In this document: piece by piece, positions 13,158 through 25,777 of the stretch
How the letters are laid out: the number at the start of each line of letters is the position of its first letter
Position numbering within the stretch: position 1 is the first letter of the stretch
Assembly: GCA_905182995.1 (NCBI GenBank)
Contig: CAJJDP010000148.1
Coordinates: 1-64,000 of the forward strand
Reading direction: 5' to 3'
Origin: Paramecium octaurelia
Taxonomy: Eukaryota > Ciliophora > Oligohymenophorea > Peniculida > Parameciidae
Length of the DNA: 64,000 nt
The notes under the pieces: model-generated
The model's database searches: none
What the model saw: the letters and a program-made list of their open reading frames with translations, nothing else
Told to the model about the DNA's origin: nothing
Program-made: the position numbers and the translations under genes

Positions 13158-13439
13158 TCAAGTAGATGACAATTTCCAATGTGCGATTCTTCTATTAATC
13201 TGATAATAAACCATAACGAATCTTTAATTTTTCGAATGAGCACCCAAAACTCTTTTATTGTCTATTTTCTATCTTGCTCTATCACCCTAGCTCTCCTCTT
13301 TCCTAAGATTAATATTCAAATATTTTGCCCTAATACTTTAATATTCAACCAACTCACACTTTTTTGATTTGGCTGATTTTAACAAAATTTTTTAAAAATC
13401 TAATTGACTCAGATTTGCATGTTGTTATAAATAAATCAT
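13158..13439 (-). CDS. second copy of the small basic protein (assembly copy)
   Basis: Identical to the frame at 11794-12075, shifted by 1364 bases within the duplicated block. It probably does not exist as a separate gene. Confidence 0.3.
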
Positions 13440-13616
13440 AAATTAGAATATTTATTCTAAAATAATTAAGGATTTTCAATTGAATAATTTATGAATATGC
13501 TATTCTAATATGAATTTATAATTAGGCATATTTTTTTGTCATGACTGTATTTTTTGTGTATTTTCATTTCCAACTAATGTGGTTTGTATTAAGGAAGCTA
13601 AATTGACCATCAAAAT

Positions 13617-14121
13617 ATGAGCTCTAATGATTCCAAATAACTATTTAGTATTAAATAGGTATCATCGCTTATTCTTCTCTTAAATAAAATGGTCTTAATT
13701 GGGATGGCGTCTTTGAGATTTTGTATACAAACTTATATTGGAATTACAATTTTCTTCTGTGTATATGTATCCACTAATGTTAAATATCTATAAATGCAAA
13801 CTTCATATATAAATGCGATTTTGTACATCAATTAATTCTCTGATAAAGCGGATCTTATGTAAGATCTATGTTTTTTTCCATTCACCTAGGTTCTCAAATT
13901 TCACCTTCCTTTGCAAATACAGAGCTTTCGTTAATACAATAGTAATTCTTAATACAAAGAAATAAGCGGACAACTTTAATTTGAAAATATTCAGATACAC
14001 AAATGCCCAAAATCAAATAACTGGTGGTCAAAATACAATTTCCCCTGATATATTGGATAAAACTTAATCTGATATCTATAATTTTTAAATGTTTAGAATG
14101 TCAGTTTTTATTGAAAAATGA
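13617..14121 (+). CDS. second copy of the small membrane protein (assembly copy)
   Basis: Identical to the gene at 12253-12757, shifted by 1364 bases, including its 31-nt intron (13859-13889). It probably does not exist as a separate gene. Confidence 0.45.
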
Positions 14122-14456
14122 AAATTGCTGATGATAATGAAAGCATATAAAATTGATTTTATATTAAGATATTAACCAAGTTCTAATGATTATAAATATT
14201 AAAATCAATTTATGTCAGACTACCTTTATATCAAAAATATTGATTTTATACTTATATTTAATAAAAGAAATTTATAAGAAATCAAAATACTCTTATAATA
14301 ACAGATTTTCAAGGAATTCTGATCTTCTATAAAGTTATTATTAGAAAAAAAGCAATTTCTCAATTGAAATTTTTCTTTATACATTTTTTTGATTTAATTC
14401 ATATTATGTGTGTGATATTACTTTGATTAAATAATATTTGGAATTTCATATCAAAT

Positions 14457-15383
14457 TCAAACGTATGCAATGTAGGATTATTCTTAAATTCCACATGAAT
14501 TACCTGGAGCGAGTCTGATGATACCATTTTCTCCCCACCATTGACCCCAAGAATTTTTGACTATCCAAGTTCCGTCGTCATTGAAACCTATAATCAAAAC
14601 ATCATGGTTTAATTCTTCAAATCTACATTGATTAAAGACACCGGCGTTATAAAATAACCAAGTTGTACCATCAACAGATGCAGCGATTGGAGACTTAACT
14701 ATTGCTGGCTACATTTAATCTGGTTCAACCTTTTGATATCCTTTAATTTAGAATAAACCTGTTGGTTTTTTGCACCCTTGAGTTTTTCCGGCGTAAGGAT
14801 AATTGGCGGAGCTTAATATACCATTGTTTTGAACCCAATTCAATGAATTGTTGAGGTTGCCATCTTCACAACCTTAATTTTCTAGATCGCAATCAATTAA
14901 TTATTATTCTGAAAGATCAGTATTTGTGACACTATTAATTCTTAACACAGATTCTACTGCTCCAACTGCTGCAAAAGCCCAAGCAGCTCCACATTGTCCT
15001 TAATCTTTGACAGATGTCAAGCCGGCCCAATTAGCTGAAGTTAAATTTGCTTCCTTAGTTGGTACGTATTTTTCATTTACAAAGTTTTAAGGAGATTTTC
15101 TTCTTAAGTAGATTTCTTTAAATTCCTCTACAGTTAAATCAGTAAATTAATTCTCTCCTATTGTATAAGTTTGTGTTTTATCAGCATTATGAGCTTCAAA
15201 TAGCTTGATTCTCTCTTCATAAATCTTTGCTCTATAGATCTTTTCAGAAGGACCATAAAACTTGGCATATTTTTTTGTAAAAAGTTCAAATCTCTATTAG
15301 AGAGTTACTTCTGAAGCATCTAAATACTAAGAGACTCCAATCATAAGTAAAGATAGCATTCCCAATGTTAAAAGTTTATTCAT
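14457..15383 (-). CDS. papain-family (C1A) cysteine-protease homologue, catalytic Cys replaced by Ala (308 aa)
   Basis: An uninterrupted 309-codon frame. It has a signal peptide (MNKLLTLGMLSLLMIGVS), then an I29-type propeptide (ENQFTDLTVEEFKEIY, an ERFNIN/GNFD-like region), then a C1A domain: VKDQGQCGAAWAFAAVGAVE, SEQQLIDCD, the His region LNHDVLIIGFNDDGTW, and KNSWGQWWGENG. In papain and cathepsin L the first motif is CGSCWAF. Here the catalytic Cys codon (14984-14982) is GCT, Ala. The usual GCNGG motif is also changed (GCEDGN). The protein should fold and be secreted or lysosomal but cannot use the normal nucleophile, so it may be an inhibitor, binding protein or other pseudoenzyme. The family assignment is firm; the role is inferred. 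Confidence 0.92.
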
Positions 15384-15824
15384 TTTAAATTATTATATTT
15401 TTTATCTTTGCAAGCTTTTTTTATTTAAGTGGTGACATAATTAAATATATCATCAACAATTAAATTGTTTTCTTGAAAATTAAAGTTAAATTAAATCAGT
15501 TATACCTATTAATCGACTTAGATTGACACTTTATAACTACTGATCTATCTCTCTCTAAAAAGTTAATATTTGATTAATTTGAAATATCGAAGCTAATAAA
15601 TTATAGCTATTTTAAAATCACTCGTATATTAAATAATTATGATAACTATTTAGCTGAGAAAATTGGATAATTATTCAAATATTATAATAATCAAGTGTTT
15701 GTGAAGAATAACTTTCTTGTTTTCATACTCTTATCATTGAGCAACTAAAAATGTAAAATATATAATTTAAATTTAGAGAATAGATTAGATGTATTTAATA
15801 GTTTAATGTTAATTAATTTAAATT
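15384..15824. other. intergenic, divergent
   Basis: AT-rich spacer between the protease homologue and the next WD40 gene. No coding frame or named element seen. Confidence 0.5.
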
Positions 15825-16871
15825 ATGTAACAATAAAAGAATATTAGATCAAAATCAAAACAACAGCAAGATCATAGCTCATTCCGTTATCAATTATTAG
15901 ATCAAACCAATTATAAACACCCAGATGACTGTTGTGCAATATCTATTAACCCAAATAATAACCTCATGATTTGTTCTGCCTATGAAAGCATTAAAGTCCT
16001 TTACTTTAAAACAGGGTCTCTGAAATACCTGTAATAAATTAATAAGCATCATGAGAATATCACAACACTTAACTTCTTTCACAGAAAAATGAATTTCGTT
16101 TCCAGTTCATGTGACACTTCAATTATTATTTGGTCATCATCTCTCATATCAAGTCCTAAATATATAACAAAATTGAATGGGCATTCTGATTAAATAAATA
16201 GTGTAGTAGTTGCACATAATCATTAAGATGATCTCATCATTAGCGGGTCATTTGACTAAACAATCAAATTTTGGTCGCCTACCTGCTCCTTGCCTTCCTC
16301 TTGGTCGTGCATATAGACCATCCATGAACATACTTCTTTAATTTATGGATTGTCAATTAATGAAGATGGAAATAAATTATTGTCTTGTGGTTATGATAAA
16401 TTAATCTTAGTGATTGAAAATTCTAACAACAGCATTTGGGAAGTCAAATAGAAAATTAAGGTTGATATAGGACTCCGTTTGGCTTTCATAACTAATAATA
16501 TCTTTGTATTTTAACCCTATTAAGGAGAGTATCTACACTTTTACACTTATGATTAGCTATCATAATAATATATTTAATCGAAATCATTATCAATTAAAGG
16601 AAGTGGACAACAGTGTTAATAATATTTTCCATAAATGTTTATTCCATCTAAAAACATTCTTGTTTCTAAAAATGGTCAAGCAATCAATTTTATAAAGTTC
16701 CACTTTCACTCAAGTGGTGATTGGGAATGCATTCTAAAATATGTAATATCTTTCGATAAATGTATTAATGGACTGATCTTTGGTACTATGAGTGAGAATG
16801 GAGAATTTTTAGTAACCTGGGATTAACAGTCTGATTAGATTTAAATTCGATAATTCTAATGTATATAATGA
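15825..16871 (+). CDS. WD40-repeat protein (348 aa)
   Basis: A single 349-codon frame from an ATG at 15825 (MQQQKNIRSKSKQQQ) to a TGA at 16869-16871, with no intron. WD units include VSSSCDTSIIIWSSS, IISGSFDQTIKFW and LLSCGYDKLILVI. The C-terminus has FGTMSENGEFLVTWD, matching the paralogues at 678-1853 and 5746-7293. The body is about the same length as the first paralogue and lacks the Cys cluster of the second. A scaffold role is likely for a beta-propeller, but the partner is unknown. Confidence 0.88.
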
Positions 16872-17173
16872 GACATATATTTAATTACAAATCAAATAAA
16901 TTTTAGTTTCTGATAATGTTTCAATAAGTAAAGAATGAGAATTTAATAATCTTTTAAGAATTACAGTTTGTGTGTAAGATAGCTTGTCATTTTTATTAAG
17001 AATTAGCGAACAATAAGTATGGATAATGAAGTAATTATAAATAATATCTTTAAAAGAAACAAAAGGAAATTTAATTTGGTAGAATTTTCCAATATTTAAC
17101 ATGTTTAGAATTGACAATCTAAGTAAATTAATATAGAATGGATAAAATTTTTCTGTACTTCTAAAATTATTGT

Positions 17174-18138
17174 TCAATTATATTTCAAATTCTATATTAA
17201 CCACAATGTAAAACGATAAACCATTTCGTATTGCTCTTCAGTCTAAACCATATAGGCTCTTTATTCGCGTAATCTTCTAACTATGCTAAAAATCGATATC
17301 TTTTAATCTTTCTAATTTAACAATTATTTAATATAACAAATAGACAGCAAAGTTCCAGTGCGACCAATTCCAGCACTACAATGTACCACAGTCTTCTTAT
17401 TTTCCTAGATGGATTTATTAGCTATATTTGCTAATAAATCAATGACAAAAAAGGAGTCTTTATCAACTACTCCAAAATCAGGCCACCCATTCCATTGATA
17501 ATGATGTATTAATTTTTCTTATTCTTCAAATTTGATTATGAATTCATTTAACGTCAGTCCTCCTTTTAAATCTTCTTTTTTTTGTAGCTTTACTTAATAA
17601 GGTCCGTAATTATCTGATATATCTGGCCAGTATTTCTCACATTGTCTCTAAATTGCCAATAAATTTTACAAAATTATGATCTTCTAATTTACAAAGCATA
17701 ATTATCACTCCAACCTCGTTTGTCCAAATCATATGCCAAAAATTATTCACACTTTCAGGGACTGGACCTTAAGTGGCAATATATTTCATTTCAACATTAT
17801 CTATTCCTTTAATATAATTTGCATTAATGTAAAACTTCTCATTTATGTTCGATGTTACAATAGTGTGTTTATCTTAATAATCTAATTGATGATTTACACG
17901 GTAATATATCTATATATCGATTTAAATGCTGAATCTTTTCATCCTAAAAGAATTATTTCTCATGTTCCTTTGTCTCAGTTATTTAGCATAAATAATCGAA
18001 TTCTTTTCCTAATTTTCTTTAAGGAAAAGATTTGACAAACTCGCTGATGCTTATTGCCGTTTCGTATTTCATGAACTAGCTATCTTTGGTATTGGACGAT
18101 AAATCAAATGAAAGTTATAAACTCTTTTATTAATTCAT
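17174..18138 (-). CDS. protein tyrosine phosphatase, classical type (305 aa)
   Basis: Two introns, 17873-17897 (25 nt) and 17648-17669 (22 nt), leave 306 codons. The motifs appear in the order of a classical PTP domain: NRYIDILPYKHTIV, YINANYI, a substrate-side ATQGPVPESVNNFWHMIW, the WPD loop (WNGWPDFGVVD), the active-site loop VHCSAGIGRTG with Cys and Arg, and the Q-loop region QTEEQYEMVY. All catalytic residues are present, so it should dephosphorylate phosphotyrosine. It is a single cytosolic domain with a short N-terminal extension. The start at 18138 is the first in-frame ATG. Its stop faces that of the WD40 gene across 302 bases of non-coding DNA. Confidence 0.93.
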
Positions 18139-18689
18139 GAATCGATTTTATCCCAATTAATTACTTTTAAACAATGTAAAATATTTTGCAGTTTAATAAT
18201 GAAAAATATTGTTGCCAAACAAAGAATTCTAATGGATTTGTTTTATTAAATATTTTTTTTTTATTTAAACAAATAATTAAAGGATGAACTTTCTGTTAGG
18301 ATAAATATTGAGTTAATTAAATACAATTATTATGTTATCAATACAGTTAAATTCACAATAATTGTCTAATCAACAATAGACTCTCCAATTATTTAAATAT
18401 CATTTTATTATATGGTGCATATGTAAATAAATTATTACCTTACCTTATGAACTTTTAAATTGATTATCTTAGTGTCTAGATTATTAAGTTTTATGGTTTA
18501 TTTTCTCTTGGTTATTATTAATTTAATTAAAAATAATTGTTTTAATAAAGATTTTGCAATATTGCATTGTAAAACCATAAATCTCATGTTTGAAAACAAT
18601 TAATATAACATTTGATAATTAGTAAATCAATGATATTTATGTTTCAATTATTAATAAATAATTAAAAAAGAGACTATAACCAAAATATT
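18139..18689. other. intergenic, divergent
   Basis: Very AT-rich spacer between the phosphatase and the TPR gene; no supported gene or site. Confidence 0.5.
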
Positions 18690-20103
18690 ATGGATGATTT
18701 AGATAATTCCCGAATATTTCATTTTTATATAAATCAATAAATTTTGCTGATTAAACAATTAAGTTTTAGAAATTTGAAGATATATAGGGTTTCTAAAATT
18801 GATTCATTTTTAATAAACTAGCTAAGATATGAGAGCAAATAAATTAATAAATCTGTTATAGCCATCCAAGGTATATCCTAGACCATATACATCTAGATTG
18901 TTAACTGGTAACATTATATTAAGATGATGTATAAAAGGCTACAATCTAAATTTCAATCAGAAAATAGCAAATAAAAATTATATTATAATTTGTTTTTGAA
19001 TTACTAATGATGGACAAATACAAATATGGTATATAATTTGACTCATGAACTAGCTTAATCATTATATCGATCCAAAAATTACAAACACTCTTTCATAACA
19101 ACATAATTATGTTGTAGGGTTAAGGTTTAGCATATTTGGGAGTAGACAAATCTCAATGATGAATCTGAAACAGTAAAAAGTGCAGGCTTGCTATGTAGAT
19201 ATGATGATAAAGGCTTAATTAAATTCATCAAGAGAGTTATAGACTCAGCTGATACTTACACATATGAATAGCAGAAATGGTTACAAAAGGCAATTCAAAA
19301 AATTTATTATGAATCATATTAAGAGTTGTCTCTCCATGAAATTCGGTTTTTGATAAAGGAAATACAAAAAGAGCATGAGAACAACAACAAAACAAGAACA
19401 ATAAGTTGCCTTTAGATGTTGTGCTAGATTTTACTTGGACTAGGAAGAATAGATGAAGCACTATCGATATGGCCTTCGTTCATTGGCTTAGAGCCTACTT
19501 CTTTGGTTGGCTATCAGAAATAAGGTATTTAAGCATACATAACCTAATTTCAAGCATAATTATTAGCTAAGTTGAAGGATGAGGAGTCGAGTATCGAGGT
19601 TTGGAATCTGTACTTAAGCAATAACAAGGAAGAAGAGTTCACATATTGTCATCAAAAAGGTATTGTATAAACAAGAGAGTTTAGCTTAATTCCTTTTCAT
19701 TCACTTAGAGAGGATGGAGGAGGCAGTTTAAGTATGGAATGATTACATTCAGAAAAATCCCAATTATCTAGATGCGTACATTAACAAAGGTATTGTATAA
19801 ATAGCATAACCCCTCTTAGCTGACCTATTACATTAGATGTTTAACATTGAAGGAGTGATAGCTGTGTATGATGATTATATAAAGAAACATTAGAATGATT
19901 ACAAGGGCTATAGAGTTAAAGGTAAAATATATTTCAATACGATAAAGCTGACTTTCTTGTAGCTTTGAATTAATTTGATGATGCAATAGAAGTTTGGGAA
20001 AGCTACTTGCAATTGTTTCCGAAGGATAGAAAAGCTTATGAGAAGATGGGTATTATCTATAAAGTAATCAATAGTGATGGTCGTTAACCTTAAATACTAA
20101 TGA
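18690..20103 (+). CDS. TPR-like repeat protein with introns at repeat boundaries (408 aa)
   Basis: Seven introns (18871-18896, 19029-19053, 19525-19554, 19660-19684, 19790-19819, 19922-19947, 20050-20074) leave exactly 409 codons. The C-terminal half is a row of tetratricopeptide-type helical hairpins of about 34 residues, such as FLFIHLERMEEAVQVWNDYI and FLVALNQFDDAIEVWESYL, each ending near YLDAYINK or a similar motif. Introns 2 to 6 all split a codon after its first base at the start of a repeat (G|CT or G|CA, Ala). TPR arrays are protein-binding scaffolds. The N-terminal 120 residues are less certain, and the short exon after intron 7 (VMVVNLKYQ) may not be the true end. Confidence 0.7.
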
Positions 20104-20556
20104 TATTAGCATACAATTAATTTATTATTTAACAAAAATACAGTAATTCCTTCAATGTGGAACAACAATATATTAATTATAAAGAACATAAAATTAGATG
20201 CTCAATATAACCATGCAAATATTAGTTTAAGTCTATTTTTCATATTTTGGTTTTACAATATGTCTTGAGGAATGAGCACTAATATTTATCTCAGGGACAT
20301 CATTTTTTTTTATTCCCAGATTATCCAGATTGAGGATAGAATTAACATAAAAAGGAAGTAGCTTAAATTAATTCAGATATTTTACAAACATCCTAATAGT
20401 AAGTAGTAGATTTCCATTAAGTTTATAATGCCATGGGCGATGTTAGAGTTATCAACTTTAAATAAAGTCAAAAAATCACAGAAAGTGTCCTATGTATCGC
20501 AAAAATAGGATAGAAAATAATTTTAAAAGGCTTGGCCCTAGATTGTCTCTGTATTT
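20104..20556. other. 3' spacer with possible TPR remnant
   Basis: Convergent spacer. Around 20190-20230 one frame reads IKLDAQYNHANISLS, which looks like a TPR motif but then meets TGA, so this may be a decayed repeat or a mis-modelled 3' end of the upstream gene. Confidence 0.3.
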
Positions 20557-23500
20557 TCATCTTAGTTATTATATGAAAGAGAATTCAATTCCCAATTATA
20601 ATCTTATTCTATGTATTTTACTAAGGAGGCTGTGTAACCCAAGATACCATTTAAAACAAGATTGTGCATTGAGTCTTTGCTTAATAATTTATAAAGATGT
20701 TAAGTACCTAGAATAAGGAAGGTTTTATTTGGAAGGATCGCAAGCTTTAATCTATTCCCAAGACTTTATTTGACAAATGTCATCATTCAAAAATCCATCA
20801 AAAGGACTCACTTAGTTATTTTTTTATGCATTTTCTAAGATTGTCGTTGAAACTTCGTTTATCATCGATAATAATGAATCCTTACAGTCTTTAAATAAAA
20901 TTAGAGTCTCAGTTTAGTTTATAAAAGATAAATTATTTCCTGGTACTAAATTTTCTGTTTTTATCAGCCCACCCAAAAGAGTTACAATATCCATTTTGAT
21001 TCTAAATTACCCATATTTTAGAGTTGCATAAAGGGATGGTTAAAAGTCATCATTATTTTTGACAAACAATATATAACTAGTTAGTATATATGCAATCCAG
21101 ATGATAATAATCAATAAGATAATGATATAATTAATCTTTGTGATGTGATTGGTTTTTTAAATTCTTGAAGTTAGAGAAGATTCAGAGCTATTTGGCTTGC
21201 CAAAGGGTTCAGTTTACTTTTGCTTATTCTTCTTCTTTCCATCATTTTCCATCATTATCTAAGAAAAGTTCTCAATTTTCCAATTTTAAGAAATTTTCAA
21301 GTCTATAATTGATTTGACAGCCATCAATTTAACAATTTACTCGACTGCTTAATTTTCATTTAAATGAGAAACTAGAAATAGGATGGACTTTTGTAATTTA
21401 TCAATGAATATCCAAAATTTTAATTGTGACACCATTAAAAGTAATATTAGGAATAGCTCTATGAGTATCAATGTTTAAAAATTAACTACTATCTAATTTT
21501 AAGAGGAAATAGTATTTTCAATAATTTAAATTACTAAGTTATCGATTTGCTTAGCTACTTACAAGATATTTAATCTCAAAAACCCAGACGTGAATAATTC
21601 TTCATAATGTGGATTTGGAGAATTTAGGTTCCTCCTATAAGCAGACTCAGAAACTTAATTTAGCATAAAGTAAAAGTCTTCAACACTCATATTATGAGTA
21701 CTCAGAATATTATTAGTTACTTATTTAATTTCAAAATCGACTATTCCTTATTTGTTTGCTAATTTTGGAACTTTGACATTAAGATTTCTTAAATATATTC
21801 TTGCATTCTAAAACATATTACCAACAGTTTCTAAATTTCTTTATTCCTAAAATTAACTGAGTTTGATAATATTTTCTTATTGTAATTAGATTGTCCAAAG
21901 TTAATAAACTACAGAAGAATAAAAATAAGTTATATTTTATGGTTCTAATAAGTTCATCACTCCAGTTGTCTATTAATCTAGATTTTGTACAACCACTAAG
22001 TAATCTGTCAATGATATGACTATTATACAGATTAAAATCATCACCAAAATTATAACAATTTTTTACAAAGGCAAGATAAGTTGAGTTTTGGAATATAGTT
22101 ATTCAACCAAAAACTAGGTTTCCCTTTAAGTTGAGCAGACAGATGATCTTGAACGATTGGATGCAAAATCATTATTTTCATCTTTCTTACTCGAAAAATA
22201 TTCTTTTAAATGAGACTTGGTTCTGCTTTTCTCATCTTATTTTTTACTGACTTGAAGATCAGTTTTAGATGGTTTCTATTTCTTCAACTTAAATAATCAA
22301 TATTGCAATTACTTATTCATTATGATCATTTAAATCAATATCTTCAATGTTATAATTTTCAGAAAACTTAGATTTTAATATTAATGGTCCTAATTGTGTC
22401 CTATAGGTATCGTATTGACCTTGTGTTTCAGAGGATTTTTAAGGAATCTAATTTTTAAACAAATGCTATTCATAACTTTAATTGGCGCTACTAAAATTTA
22501 AATACTCATTATCCTTTTAAACTTCATGTGTATCATTTACTGCCTTATATTCCTGTCTTGCTTCGCTGATGATATCATATTACTCTTATTTGTTGCCTTA
22601 TTGCTCTTATTTGTTGGCACAAGTCATAGCTTGAGCCAATGTGGAATTCTAGCATATTTTATCTTCAAAAAATCCAGACATCAGGTTTTATTCATTAGGA
22701 GGAGTAGGACCAGAATAAATCGATTGAGTTGATAAGACTTTAAAATCTGTGAAAGTCAAGATGAAATAACCAATTTTCTTTTTCGGAATTTCAACAGTAT
22801 TAAATTGTAAATCGTATTAGAGCGCTAATTGAAATTAAGACTTTGAGACATCTCCGAAATCTACAATATCAACTAGTTAAGATTATAAATAGGGCTAAAG
22901 TAAAATAATTGGAATTCCATCAATTTCTTTGTCATTCAAATCGACATGTTGTGCATCATAGAATGTTTAACGACTCCTGCTTGCATCAAATCTTGATTTC
23001 AAAATTGACATTTGAGGATTTCTTCTTTTTTAAGATCTCTCATAATAAGAATTTTAGACTTTAAAGGGATCCAATAAGTTCTGGGTTGACATCAAACATT
23101 GCTAATGATTGTTTGGAATGACCCAAGTAGATTTTTAATTAGTTAGTTAATAGGATTTAGTTTTTTAATACTATTTTGCCAATTAATCAATCTAAAACAG
23201 AATGTTTGGAATATAGTATTGTATTAAAGGTTTTTTTTCTAAAAATGCTTGAATGCTTGATTAATCTTTTGAAATTCTTTTATCGTTCTTAAAGATTTTC
23301 ATAAAGTGATAATTAGATTTGGCAGCAATTTCATAAAACTACTTAGTTAATCCATTGATTGACCCATCTACCCCAAACAAAATCATTTCGTGTTATTACG
23401 ACTTACTCATAATAACATTCATGATGAAATCATTATTGTCAATATCAAAGTGAGGATAAATATTGAAAACACAAGGCTCTACATACCCTTCTTAAGTCAA

Positions 23501-25469
23501 TATGAAGGTTTTTCGACTCTATTTTTGAGTCTGCGTGTAGCCATTTATTATATATTTATCTATGAGTTAGTCATGGATCTCCGATAAAAATTATGGCATT
23601 AATTAGGAACAATGCTTTATATATTTAAGGTCTTCATCCTTTTCCTCCAAGAAGGTGGACAACTTCTTTGTATCTAAATTAATGAATTCGCCTCTATTTT
23701 TGATTAAGCTTGATTAAAATATAAATACTCTATCTGGTATAAATCTATTCATTACTTTGAATTAATTATATGCTACTTAATGGCTCATCTTATCGAAATC
23801 TTTCACTTTTCAAATGTTCTTCAATTTTCTTTTCGATTTAAAAGGACAGATATTAATTGTTGTATATGGCCGAATAGTATATTTGTATAATTCTCATACT
23901 TAATGTCTCAGAGATACTGGAACTTTTGAGACTTTCATTGACCATGTCGTATTTTTGGTTCATTAACTACTTACATTTCATAATATTTTAAGAAAGAGAC
24001 AAAGCTTCATTAATGTAAGTGTTAACGCTGTCATATCCTTTGATTAAATGATTGTAAAAGTTGATCTTTGAAATGATAACTCTTTCGAAACTGGGGAATA
24101 TTTCTTAGGATGAGAAATAGCACTCGTAAATTGTTTAAGCTCGTAATTGTTTAGAGATATTCTCCTTTTTTTTGGCATATACATCTTTTTGAGACAATTC
24201 GAGTAATAAGTCACTTTGTAATCTCAAGTATTGGATTAAATTTTAAGTGGTTCCAAGGAAATACAAATTACTGGTTTGAATTTTCAATAATTTTATTAGC
24301 GATTTAATCGGGTATTTCTCTGATAGAAAATAGCAAAATTTAATGACATACGTGATTTCGGATGTTTATCTGACAATACTTTTGAATAAACAATAAATCA
24401 TATCTGAAGGTTGCTTGCACTTTGAACACTTGTGTAATTTAAAGGCAATTTATACGAAAATCTAATTTTCTTAAGAATTACTCAAATGTAAAGATAATTA
24501 AATTAACTTAAATTAAATTAAATAATCTACCTAAAGTGTTATGATATTGGCCTAATTTTGAGTCATTATGTACTTCAATCTTATAGTATGTACAATTGAA
24601 ATAGTGATATATAAGAAAATTGAAACTAACAATAAATACTCGCAAATTGAAACCCCGCTAAAGAGGCCAAATATTGTAACCATTGAGACTACCTTAATCA
24701 GCACATGAATGAAACAGTTTTTCTTATTCAGTTGTTAAATCAAGGATATCCCTTGCTTTAAAAAGACTAAAACGACTCTAATTATCTATTGGTATTTATA
24801 AATCTTTAAAACCACTGAAAGAAACATTAAAATTTCCTTGATTACATTAAGTATCATTTAACTTTCCAAAACTATGATGTTGTTATCTCCTATTAGGGTT
24901 GGCGATTCAGAAAAATATAAATGCACTAATTTCATTAATATGGACATCGAGAGATTTATAGTGCACGAAATTATCAAAAAAATTTCATTTGAGTTTTGAG
25001 CAATAAAAGTGCGGTCTCCTGTTGCTATTTCATAATATGTTAGCAAAGCAGAATATATTACTGGCGTATAAATCAAAGAAGAGTAATAGGTAAAACAATA
25101 GTGTAAAATTTGGAATGAGAAGGTGCTCTCTTTTTCTTCTCGTACTAAATGTATTATAAACAGGAATAAAAAGGCAATGTGCATGAACAAAAATAAATAG
25201 ATTATGAGTGCAAAGTAAAACTGAGAATTTTACTCAAAAGCCACACAATATCTAACGAATTAGAAAATGAGACTAATTGATATATTATTCTTTCAATACT
25301 TCATTTCTCTATTCCAACTCGAATTCTAATCAACAGTAATACTAATCTCTTATGCTTTAAAAATAATCGATATCAAAATTTCAATGCTAAGCATAGAATT
25401 TTGCATTGTAGATGAATGAATGCAGCGACATATGAATTGTGATACTTTAACAATTTTTCTTTTCATCAT
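20557..25469 (-). CDS. TmcB/PAS-like multi-pass membrane protein (about 1612 aa)
   Basis: After removing introns at 25273-25299 (27 nt, containing an in-frame TGA), one of 22 nt near 23.8 kb and one of 25 nt near 22.3 kb, the frame is open for 1613 codons. The N-terminal 400 residues carry about eight hydrophobic helices. Next comes a cytosolic region with a CSKCKQPSDMIYC cluster and the PAS-like block HCSQLMPQFLSEIHDQLIDKY...QEGYVEPCVFNIYPHFD...EMILFGVDGSINGLT. At the far C-terminus are three more helices, including IIILLIIIIWIAYILTSYI. This layout is the ciliate TmcB-like family, thought to be sensory or signalling membrane proteins. The last 20-50 codons are uncertain because a further 27-nt intron is possible there. 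Confidence 0.75.
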
Positions 25470-25777
25470 TAATATTTATCAAAACAAATAAACATAATCA
25501 ATATCGACTTAATAAAAATAATTAATAATCAAAAAAAAATGGAGTGATTATCTAAAACTTGAAATTATCAAAAACCTCATATTGTAGTTATAAAATAATT
25601 GAATTTGGCTAAATAAAACCATTTAACAAAATTATTAATTGTCTACATTGAACTTTATTAGATATTCATACCTCTTTAAGTTATAATTAAAATTCTTAAT
25701 TGCTAAAATCATATTTATTAACTAATCATATTTAGATTTCAAACACATAATTAATCATCATCAATTAATATTAAATT

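Larger units (their letters stand above)
11708..14434. repeat. 1363-bp direct duplication around a single N (13071)
   Basis: Bases 11708-13070 recur as 13072-14434, separated only by the N at 13071. The boundaries coincide with the N and no mismatch was seen, so an unmerged contig overlap is the simplest reading. The true sequence would run from 13070 directly to 14435. Confidence 0.9.

Noticed and set aside
13072-14434. A tandem duplication of two small genes
   Set aside because: The boundary coincides exactly with an N and the same pattern occurs three times, so an assembly artefact is much more likely.
16881-17177. Minus-strand frame of 98 codons between two convergent genes
   Set aside because: Extremely AT-rich composition, no conserved feature and overlap with the 3' end of the phosphatase gene; likely chance.
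18840-18920. B-box-like frame (CYSHPRYILDHIHLDC) in the TPR gene
   Set aside because: It needs a TGA to be read through, whereas removing the 26-nt intron at 18871-18896 gives a continuous frame from an ATG.
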